From Treponema sp. (GTDB taxonomy: Bacteria; Spirochaetota; Spirochaetia; Treponematales; Breznakiellaceae): a stretch of 11,257 nucleotides of DNA. The translations under genes and the position numbers were made by a program. The notes under the pieces are model-generated. The model worked only from the letters and a program-made list of their open reading frames with translations. It did not search any database and was not told the DNA's origin. The stretch covers positions 1 to 11,257 of the forward strand of contig JAISYA010000172.1 of NCBI GenBank assembly GCA_031270205.1, in the 5' to 3' direction. Below are positions 5,996 through 11,257 of this stretch, one piece after another (positions within the stretch are counted from its first letter, which is position 1; each line of letters starts with the position of its first letter).

Positions 5996-6036
5996 CTGTC
6001 AAATAATAATATATATCAAATTATTACGACTGTCAA
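5996..6036 (-). promoter_or_regulatory. Sigma-70 promoter of the lipoprotein gene, twin of the padR-operon promoter
   Basis: Read on the - strand: TTGACA (6036-6031), 17 bases, TATATT (6013-6008), then TTTGACAG at 6003-5996. The -35 hexamer and next seven bases (TTGACAGTCGTA) and the downstream TTTGACAG match the promoter at 5149-5189, with the same 33-base offset. The predicted leader is about 60 bases. Confidence 0.8.
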
Positions 6037-6081
6037 GTATCTTTTTATATTTTTATCTTTTTTAGCGGAATACCGGCCGTC

Positions 6082-8541
6082 TCACGAATACAAAAACCGC
6101 TCGGCGTCCCTTAAAATCGTTTCAAAATTTGAAAAGCTCACCTTGGTTTCCGGCAGAGAGCGGAGGAAAAACGCGCCGTAGCGTTTTTTGGTGAGGCGGC
6201 CGTCCAGTACGGCTACTACGCCGTGATCGCTCGAGCGGCGCATGAGGCGGCCGAAACCCTGCTTGAATTTCATCACGGCTTCGGGGAGGGAGAGGTCCAT
6301 AAAGGGGCTGCCGCCGCGCTTTTCCACAGCTTCGCGGCGGGCTTCGAAGACCGGATCGCTGGGGCTTCTGAAGGGGAGACGGCAGAGAATCACGAGCCGC
6401 AGGGTGTCGCCGGGCGCGTCCACTCCCTCCCAAAAAGAATCGGTGGCAAAAAGCACGGAGCTTTGCTCGTCAAGAAAGGCGCGCAGGAGCCGCGTACGGT
6501 CGTCGTCGCCCTGTTTGAGGCAGCGGATGCCCAGCGGTTCCAGGTCCGGCAGGGCGGCTGTGTAGGCGCTCCTCAGGGATTGGTAGGAAGTAAAGAGGAT
6601 CAGCGCCGAGCCGCCGGCAATGGCGGCAAGGCGGCCCACCGAGGCGTTGATAAAGTCCTGATAGCGCTCTTCGTCGGGCAGGGGCGCCTCTTCAGGGGAG
6701 GCGAGGAGCACGGCGCTGCCGTAGGGGAAAGGGGAGGGGAAGCGGCCGAAAAAAACGGGCCGGTCTTCAACAAGGCTAAGGCCGGAGCGGCCTGCCCAGT
6801 AGCTGAACGCGCCGTTTACCGTGAGGGTGGCTGAAACGGAGACCACGGTTTTGCTGGGCGCGAAAAGACTTGCCTTAAGATCGGCGGCAAGTTCAACGGG
6901 GCTTTGGGTAAAGGCCGCCCAGGGATCCCCCCCGCCGGAGAGGCGCGTTTCAATCCACATTACCTCGTTGGGGCGCTCACGGTATTCAAGAAAAGCGGCG
7001 CAGATTCCCGCTATATCGTCAAGACGGCGGACTACGGCCCTCGTTTCCCATACCGCCGGGTTGTCCTGATCCGCGTTGTGGACCTGCTCTAAAAGGTTAC
7101 GGACAATTTCCGCCAGGCTGAGGATTTTTTTGCGCAGGTCCCGCAGCGGGGGAAAGAGAGCCGCTTCCATGACGGCGCTGTCCCGGGGTGTCAGGCGAAA
7201 CACCCCTTCCATACCGCAGAGTTCCCGCGCCGGTTCGTCCAGGCCGTCAATCGCGCCCCGGATTTTTTTGATAAGCTCGGCCGCGGCGTCGGCCCTGTTT
7301 CCGGCGGGGAGCATACTCTCCAGCCGGACGAGCAGGCCCCGGCGGTTTACTCCCCGGCTGCGGTACAGCCGCCCCAACTGGCGGTACAGGCCCAGGCGGC
7401 TAAATTCCTTTGAAAAAAAGGAAGTGGCCGCCGCTTCTATAGTGTGGGCCTCGTCGATGATCACCCGCGTATAGGGGGGGAGGACCACGGCGCTCTTGTA
7501 GCCGGCCCCGGCGTGCCGGGCGGCCAGATCGGCGAAAAGCAGGTGGTGGTTTACCACGATGATCCGGGCGTCCGCCGCCTCTTTCCGCAGGGCAAGTACA
7601 AAGCAGCGCTCCCGCCCGGGACAGCGCAGGCCCATGCACAGATCCGCATCGGAACAGACCTGCGACCAGAGGTTTTCCGGCGGGGCAAAAGAAAGGTCGG
7701 AGCGGCTGCCGGTTTTGGTGGTTTCCGCCCATTTGGAGAGGCGCTCCATCTCGTCCCGTTCTGCCGCGTCCAGGTCAGGCTCGCGGAGAGCGTCGTCCAG
7801 TCGGCGGCGGCACAGGAAGTTACCCCTGCCTTTCATCAGTACCGCCTTGACTTTTTTGTGCATGGCGGAAGACACCAGGGGGATGTCTTTCTCGAAGAGC
7901 TGCTGCTGCAAAGTGATGGTGGCGGTGGAGATCACAATCCGCTCGTCATTTTCAAGCGCGTAATGCAGGGCCGGCAGAAGGTAGGCGAAGGATTTCCCTA
8001 CGCCGGTACCCGCTTCGGCCGCGGCCAGCGCGTCTTCGTTAAAGGCCCTGATGATCAGCGCCATTAGATCGAGCTGGGACTGGCGCGGTTCATAGGACGG
8101 AAGCCGCCGGGCGACATCCCCCCCCTCCAGCAGGGCCGCGATAATCCGTTCCGCATTGAGCTTTTTTTGCTTGCGCCGCCGGATGGGTTCGGCCACTACG
8201 TAGACCTGCTCCACCGGATTGTCCACGATGTAGGCCCCCACGCCGCTTTCCGCAGCTTTTCCGGCGATGGCAAGATCGTTGTCGCTGGGGGTGAGCAGCC
8301 CCGAAGGGTGATTGTGAATAAACACGTCAGGAGGAGCGGCGGGTTTTTCCCCGTCTTCCATATCTTCCATGCCCCAGGCAAGCACCTGGCCCTCGTTACC
8401 CCGCGCGGTGATGCTTATCCGGCGGACAACGCCCTTGTCGTCCAGGCGGCCCAGGGCAAACACCTCGTTCCCGCCGGCGTCGGCGATTGCGGCCCTGAGT
8501 TGGCTGAGGCATTGTTCGCTAAAGCGCCGGTCGGCCCGCAT
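6082..8541 (-). CDS. DinG/XPD-like superfamily 2 helicase with N-terminal RadC-type JAMM domain
   Basis: The product has 819 residues. Residues 1-120 form a JAB/MPN domain of RadC type: Glu26 (NEVFALG) and HNHPSG with His76-x-His78-x10-Asp89, a complete JAMM zinc motif, plus Ser86. Residues 150-819 form a DinG-like 5'-3' helicase: Q-motif-like YEPRQSQLDLM (150-160), Walker A EAGTGVGKS (176-184), iron-sulphur cysteines 244, 302, 307 and 313 (the last three spaced x4 and x5 as I recall for E. coli DinG, with an extra Cys296), VNHHLLF (330-336), DEAH (363-366), the SATL motif, and QGFGRLMRR (761-769). DinG-type enzymes unwind D-loops, R-loops and forked DNA. Many Gram-positive relatives carry a DnaQ-like exonuclease at the same N-terminal place, so a JAMM domain there is notable. 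The gene starts 14 bases after mtnP on the same strand with a weak ribosome site, so it probably shares that transcript. The helicase identity is firm; the JAMM substrate is unknown. Confidence 0.9.
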   Translation of the reverse strand: MRADRRFSEQCLSQLRAAIADAGGNEVFALGRLDDKGVVRRISITARGNEGQVLAWGMEDMEDGEKPAAPPDVFIHNHPSGLLTPSDNDLAIAGKAAESGVGAYIVDNPVEQVYVVAEPIRRRKQKKLNAERIIAALLEGGDVARRLPSYEPRQSQLDLMALIIRAFNEDALAAAEAGTGVGKSFAYLLPALHYALENDERIVISTATITLQQQLFEKDIPLVSSAMHKKVKAVLMKGRGNFLCRRRLDDALREPDLDAAERDEMERLSKWAETTKTGSRSDLSFAPPENLWSQVCSDADLCMGLRCPGRERCFVLALRKEAADARIIVVNHHLLFADLAARHAGAGYKSAVVLPPYTRVIIDEAHTIEAAATSFFSKEFSRLGLYRQLGRLYRSRGVNRRGLLVRLESMLPAGNRADAAAELIKKIRGAIDGLDEPARELCGMEGVFRLTPRDSAVMEAALFPPLRDLRKKILSLAEIVRNLLEQVHNADQDNPAVWETRAVVRRLDDIAGICAAFLEYRERPNEVMWIETRLSGGGDPWAAFTQSPVELAADLKASLFAPSKTVVSVSATLTVNGAFSYWAGRSGLSLVEDRPVFFGRFPSPFPYGSAVLLASPEEAPLPDEERYQDFINASVGRLAAIAGGSALILFTSYQSLRSAYTAALPDLEPLGIRCLKQGDDDRTRLLRAFLDEQSSVLFATDSFWEGVDAPGDTLRLVILCRLPFRSPSDPVFEARREAVEKRGGSPFMDLSLPEAVMKFKQGFGRLMRRSSDHGVVAVLDGRLTKKRYGAFFLRSLPETKVSFSNFETILRDAERFLYS

Positions 8542-8555
8542 TATTGCACTTGCTC

Positions 8556-9302
8556 TTAAATCCGGGGAATAATGCCGGTAAGCAGGGCGGTAACTCTGGC
8601 GGCGTTTTCGGCAAAGACTTTGGCAATGGCCTCCCAGGTTACCGGCTCTTCGTCCATGCGCCAGGAATCGTAGTCGGTGCTCATCGCCACCGCCGCGTAG
8701 GGGATGCCGGTCTCGCCGGCCAGAACGGTTTCCGTGGCAATCGACATGTTGATAATGTCCGCTCCCCAGGCGCGGAACATTCGGGACTCCGCCCTGGTGG
8801 AGAAACGCGGCCCCTCAATCGTTATCACCGTACCGTGATCATGAAAAGGATAGCCGAGGGTTTTACACTCGTCGATTAAAAGAGCGCGCAGGCGTCCGTC
8901 GTAGGGATCCGCCATGGCGCAGTGCACAGGATTGCGCGGTTCAAAAGATTCGTGGTAAGTCATCTTCCGCTGTTTGGTAAAATCAATAAACTGGTCGATG
9001 ATCACCAGGTCTCCCCGGCGGATTTCCTCCCGCAGCGATCCCACCGCCGTGCTTGCCACGATGTGGGTACAACCGGCCGCCTTGAGGGCGGCGATATTCG
9101 CCCGGTAATTCACTTGTGTCGGGGGGATGGTATGCTCCCGCCCGTGGCGGGCCAGCAGCAGCACTTCCGCGCCGCCGATATTTCCCCGCTTTAGCGGCGA
9201 GGACGGATCCCCGTAAGGCGTCGTTACCCGTTCATCTTTAGGATTGGAAAAAATGTCGGGGTTATCCAGTCCGCTGCCGCCGATAATGCCGATAATCGCC
9301 AT
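8556..9302 (-). CDS. mtnP: S-methyl-5'-thioadenosine phosphorylase
   Basis: The product has 248 residues. MTAP cleaves 5'-methylthioadenosine with phosphate to adenine and 5-methylthioribose-1-phosphate; many bacterial enzymes also take 5'-deoxyadenosine. Seen: phosphate loop GGSG (8-11), RHGREH (52-57), NYRANI (65-70), EGPRFSTRAE (163-172), NMSIATE (185-191) and MSTDYDSW (208-215). The Asp210-Tyr-Asp212 pair is the form found in MTAP, where purine nucleoside phosphorylases carry Asn, so adenine nucleosides are the expected substrates. Length is normal for the family. GGAGG lies six bases before ATG 9302. It follows the aldolase gene after 74 bases that hold a perfect hairpin, and precedes the helicase by 14 bases. 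Its product feeds directly into MtnA, encoded by the first gene of the cluster. Confidence 0.93.
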   Translation of the reverse strand: MAIIGIIGGSGLDNPDIFSNPKDERVTTPYGDPSSPLKRGNIGGAEVLLLARHGREHTIPPTQVNYRANIAALKAAGCTHIVASTAVGSLREEIRRGDLVIIDQFIDFTKQRKMTYHESFEPRNPVHCAMADPYDGRLRALLIDECKTLGYPFHDHGTVITIEGPRFSTRAESRMFRAWGADIINMSIATETVLAGETGIPYAAVAMSTDYDSWRMDEEPVTWEAIAKVFAENAARVTALLTGIIPRI

Positions 9303-9340
9303 AATTAACCTCCGTTTGTTTTAACGCCGTATGGATTGAG

Positions 9341-9370
9341 GCTTTCCCAAAACTTCAGTTTTGGGAAAGC
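9341..9370. other. Perfect 13-bp intercistronic hairpin
   Basis: GCTTTCCCAAAAC (9341-9353) pairs with GTTTTGGGAAAGC (9358-9370) around a four-base loop. It starts six bases after the aldolase stop and lies before the mtnP ribosome site. No T-run follows on the - strand, so it may be a partial terminator, an mRNA-stabilising hairpin that sets relative expression, or a dispersed repeat copy. Confidence 0.65.
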
Positions 9371-9376
9371 TAGCAG

Positions 9377-9988
9377 TCAATTAGTCCTGGGACAGGCTCT
9401 ATTATATAGTTCTTCAAGCAGCGCAAAAGTTCTTCCCACCGACGCGCCGAAGGCAATAACCCCCTCGTCATGCCCCGCGAGAACTATCAGCCCCTCGCCG
9501 CCTTCCTGGGCCGCCGCGCAGGCCCCGGCCGCTTCGGCGATTTCCGGCGTGCCGTATTCCGCTTCCGCCGGCGTGGCCGGATACCGATCCCGAAGCATCC
9601 GGTCAAAAATGGGCCGCGAGTGAATATGGATCACGCAGTTCGCGGCGGGAACCGCCCGGTATACCGCGCCGTGAGTCATGGATTCCGCGGAAGCCCGGAT
9701 GGGGCCGCAAGAGACTATCGAATTTTCCCCGATATTAAAAGAAGTAACCAGGCAGTATTCATTGAGGGATAAAACCGGCGCGGCCCCGGTGGCGGTTCCG
9801 CTGATGAGAAATTCCTCCCCCTTAACGCGGATGCTCACGTTGCCGAAACCAATGCCCCGGGAAACTCCCACGAGGCCGAGTTCACGCAGCCTTGTTCTGG
9901 CGTCGTTGAGTTCCGCCCAATGCGGCGCTTCCACGGCGGGCGCTTCGCTATGCCTGGCGCTGTATTTCACATAACCTTCATCAGCCAT
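9377..9988 (-). CDS. Class II aldolase/adducin family protein, probable methylthioribulose/deoxyribulose-1-phosphate aldolase
   Basis: The product has 203 residues. It shows the zinc-dependent class II aldolase fold: GFGNVSIR (47-54), ISGTATG (62-68), catalytic Glu102 in ESMTHGAVY, metal ligands His121 and His123 (VIHIHSRP), and a third His173 in LAGHDEGVIAFG. These match FucA-type Glu73, His92, His94 and His155. Between mtnA and mtnP, the expected reaction is cleavage of 5-methylthioribulose-1-phosphate (or 5-deoxyribulose-1-phosphate) to DHAP and (methylthio)acetaldehyde, as in the DHAP shunt. The same fold also serves MtnB dehydratase, which I cannot exclude; no mtnC/W/X or mtnD lies in the window. 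Start: the frame is open to 10141, but ATG 9988 has GGGAGGG four bases upstream and overlaps the mtnA stop by eight bases (ATGGCTGA), implying coupled translation. Confidence 0.82.
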   Translation of the reverse strand: MADEGYVKYSARHSEAPAVEAPHWAELNDARTRLRELGLVGVSRGIGFGNVSIRVKGEEFLISGTATGAAPVLSLNEYCLVTSFNIGENSIVSCGPIRASAESMTHGAVYRAVPAANCVIHIHSRPIFDRMLRDRYPATPAEAEYGTPEIAEAAGACAAAQEGGEGLIVLAGHDEGVIAFGASVGRTFALLEELYNRACPRTN

Positions 9989-11096
9989 TATTCCCTCCCG
10001 GATACAAATTGAGAATTTCGTTTTCCGAAGCGGCGCAGATGCCCCGTCCGGTAATGAGACCGGTAATGTACCGCGCGGGCGTAACGTCAAAGCCCCAGTT
10101 CCGCGCAGGCGTCGTGTCGGGGCAGATCCGCACCGTCTCAAGCGAACCTTTGCCGGTCATGCCGGTGACACAGCGCACTTCAGCCGCGTCCCGCTCTTCA
10201 ATCGGTATTTCCGCCACTCCGTCTTTCATGGAAAAATCGAACGTTGACGAGGGCAGGGCCACATAGAATGGCACGCCGTTTTCCCTTGCCGCCAGCGCCT
10301 TGAGATACGTGCCGATTTTATTTGCCGCGTCTCCCCGGCGGGTCACACGGTCCGCGCCGGTTATCACCAAATCCACGAGTCCGTGCTGCATCAGGTGGCC
10401 GCCGGCATTGTCGGGAATAAGATCGTGATCCACTCCGTGCTGTCCCAGTTCCCAGGCGGTAAGGCTTGCCCCCTGATTCCGGGGCCGGGTTTCGTCCACC
10501 CAGACATGGACTTTTACGCCGGAGTCAAAGGCGGCGTACACCGGCGACAGGGCCGAGCCGTAATCCACAAAAGCCAGCCACCCGGCATTGCAGTGGGTAA
10601 GCACATTGACGGTTTCCCCCTGCTTTTTTCGCTCAATGTCCCGAATAAGCTCCAGCCCGTGTAGCCCGATGCTTTTACATTCCCGCGCGTCGGCGTCCGC
10701 GATTTCCTGTGCGGCCCGCAGCGCCGCCTCCCGTTTTTGCGCCGCCGGTTCCGCCCGGCCGCTCAGGGCCGCGAGCATCCGGTCCACCGCCCAGGCGAGG
10801 TTGCTTGCCGTGGGCCGTGTACCTTTCAGAATCCGCGCCGCCGCCGCCATATCCGCGTCAAAAGAGCCGTCTCCCGCTTCCAGCGCGGCCAGGTACATGC
10901 CGAATGCCGCCGCCGCCCCGATAAGCCCGGCGCCCCGCACATACATATCCTTGATGGCCCGGCGGACATCCTCCACAGTACGCAGATCGAGAATCTCAAA
11001 GCTGAAAGGAAGCGCCAGTTGATTGATGATCCTTACAATCCTGCGTTCCGGCTCCCTGAGCCAAATAGTCCGGTAATGCCGGCCGTTAATGTTCAT
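9981..11096 (-). CDS. mtnA: Methylthioribose-1-phosphate isomerase (or 5-deoxyribose-1-phosphate isomerase)
   Basis: The product has 371 residues, in the eIF2B-alpha/ribose-phosphate isomerase family. It converts 5-methylthioribose-1-phosphate to the ribulose form; close relatives act on 5-deoxyribose-1-phosphate from radical-SAM by-products. Seen: VRGAGLIG (53-60; usually RGAPAIG, so Pro is replaced by Gly), catalytic Cys169 in THCNAGWLA, DETRPRNQGA (201-210), catalytic Asp249 in ITGADRV, and NKIGTY (259-264). The INQLALP segment replaces the usual DQ..LP. These differences could reflect a deoxyribose-type substrate, but that is a guess. It is the first gene of the salvage cluster; its stop overlaps the aldolase start. 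ATG 11096 gives the standard N terminus, yet only about five bases separate it from the predicted start of transcription, with no Shine-Dalgarno site. Confidence 0.92.
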   Translation of the reverse strand: MNINGRHYRTIWLREPERRIVRIINQLALPFSFEILDLRTVEDVRRAIKDMYVRGAGLIGAAAAFGMYLAALEAGDGSFDADMAAAARILKGTRPTASNLAWAVDRMLAALSGRAEPAAQKREAALRAAQEIADADARECKSIGLHGLELIRDIERKKQGETVNVLTHCNAGWLAFVDYGSALSPVYAAFDSGVKVHVWVDETRPRNQGASLTAWELGQHGVDHDLIPDNAGGHLMQHGLVDLVITGADRVTRRGDAANKIGTYLKALAARENGVPFYVALPSSTFDFSMKDGVAEIPIEERDAAEVRCVTGMTGKGSLETVRICPDTTPARNWGFDVTPARYITGLITGRGICAASENEILNLYPGGNNG

Positions 11097-11110
11097 ATTG
11101 AGTGAACATT
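11088..11110. promoter_or_regulatory. Perfect 8-7-8 inverted repeat over the mtnA start codon, operator candidate
   Basis: AATGTTCA (11088-11095) and TGAACATT (11103-11110) are exact inverted copies seven bases apart. The dyad covers the mtnA ATG (11096-11094), the predicted start point and the end of the -10 box. A dimeric repressor bound here would block transcription. The symmetry is certain; its role is inferred. Confidence 0.55.
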
Positions 11111-11136
11111 ATAGCACAAAGGGGTAACTATTCTAA
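11108..11136 (-). promoter_or_regulatory. Extended -10 promoter of the mtnA cluster
   Basis: Read on the - strand: weak TTAGAA (11136-11131), 17 bases, then TGC-TATAAT with the -10 hexamer at 11113-11108. The extended TGn makes up for the poor -35. The expected start is about 11101, which leaves almost no 5' leader for mtnA. Confidence 0.7.
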
Positions 11137-11144
11137 AGAGGGGA

Positions 11145-11170
11145 GCAAAAACTTGTGTCGCAAAAACTTG
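11145..11170. repeat. 11-bp direct repeat with 15-bp period
   Basis: GCAAAAACTTG occurs at 11145-11155 and again at 11160-11170, separated by TGTC. It lies between the group II intron end and the mtnA promoter and could be a site duplication or paired binding sites. Confidence 0.6.
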
Positions 11171-11187
11171 CCGGCATTGCTGTCGGC
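11162..11187 (-). terminator. Weak intrinsic terminator after the group II intron
   Basis: On the - strand, GCCGACA (11187-11181) and TGCCGGC (11176-11170) form a stem with one A-C mismatch and a GCAA loop. It is followed by AAG and five T (11166-11162). It would end transcripts coming from the intron or its host gene before mtnA. The stem may overlap the last intron bases. Confidence 0.45.
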
Positions 11188-11257
11188 CGGGTCAGGGCGG
11201 ATTGTCCGCCCCTTCACGCCTAAAACCGTAGGTGAGAGTTTCCCCTCATACGGCTCA
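11188..11257 (-). mobile_element. Group II intron, 3' end (domains V and VI), body outside the window
   Basis: On the - strand, bases 11256-11223 form a 34-nt domain V: lower stem GAGCCGTA with TACGGTTT, upper hairpin TGAGGG-GAAA-CTCTCA, and a two-base CC bulge. It has the exact length, the AGC catalytic triad with its G-U pair, and the GAAA tetraloop. A candidate domain VI follows: GGGCGGA (11211-11205), CAA, TCCGCCC (11201-11195), then CTGAC with a possible branch-point A at 11192. The 3' splice site is not certain; it should lie between about 11194 and 11182. Group II introns are self-splicing retroelements, usually encoding a reverse transcriptase; that part would lie to the right of the window. 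Whether it is a full or truncated copy cannot be told. Confidence 0.78.

Noticed and set aside
6037..6081. Intrinsic terminator of the helicase gene
   Set aside because: Only a 3-bp stem (CGG-TATT-CCG) precedes an A-rich, not T-rich, stretch on the coding strand.
6223..6834. Long + strand frames antisense to the helicase gene (also 7444-8067)
   Set aside because: Shadows of a helicase whose motifs are complete across the region; no ribosome sites or recognisable domains.
9989..10141. N-terminal extension of the aldolase by 51 residues
   Set aside because: It lies wholly inside mtnA, is Arg/Pro-rich, and ATG 9988 has a strong ribosome site and normal family start.
11096..11113. Eight-codon frame from the ATG within TATAATG upstream of mtnA
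   Set aside because: Its ATG overlaps the -10 hexamer, so it would not be in the transcript.

Overview
The window reads as chromosomal DNA from a GC-rich, probably anaerobic spirochaete, possibly Treponema-like. This rests on three things. The EF-G gene has the features of the second, spirochaetal/mitochondrial-type EF-G. One lipoprotein has a relaxed, spirochaete-style lipobox. The methylthioadenosine (MTA) salvage genes are of the oxygen-independent kind. The taxonomic call is inference.

Left part, + strand. The 3' end of aat (leucyl/phenylalanyl-tRNA-protein transferase) is followed by a perfect 14-bp hairpin. A 462-bp non-coding stretch then carries about ten 21-bp palindromic tandem repeats. 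It ends in a promoter placed so that the EF-G2 mRNA would start at or near its AUG. EF-G2 converges on the next operon, and the two stop codons lie in opposite arms of one inverted repeat that looks like a shared terminator.

Middle, - strand (5189 down to 2707). A consensus sigma-70 promoter drives four compact genes: a 29-residue single-helix membrane protein (missed by length cut-offs), a PadR-type repressor, a six-helix membrane protein with an N-terminal HAAS/DUF1700-like region, and a secreted DUF4097 ('toastrack') beta-repeat protein. This looks like a self-regulated envelope-sensing module. Just upstream on the same strand is a lipoprotein with a permuted papain/NlpC-P60-like fold. Its promoter matches the PadR-operon promoter in sequence and spacing, including a second TTTGACAG box at the same offset, so the two units may share control.

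Right part, - strand (11136 down to 6082). mtnA, a class II aldolase gene, mtnP and a helicase gene are tightly packed. The first three make a plausible 'DHAP shunt' for MTA and 5'-deoxyadenosine: phosphorolysis, isomerisation, then aldol cleavage to DHAP and an aldehyde, with no need for O2. The helicase is DinG/XPD-like and carries an N-terminal RadC-type JAMM domain, an unusual fusion. mtnA has an extended -10 promoter, almost no 5' leader, and a perfect 8-7-8 inverted repeat over its start codon.

The right edge holds the 34-nt domain V and a candidate domain VI of a group II intron on the - strand. The intron's 3' end therefore lies about 90-100 bp upstream of mtnA and its body is outside the window. 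The most noteworthy items are the paired promoters with the PadR/HAAS/toastrack/micropeptide operon, the JAMM-DinG fusion, the repeat array before EF-G2, and the operator-like dyad at mtnA.
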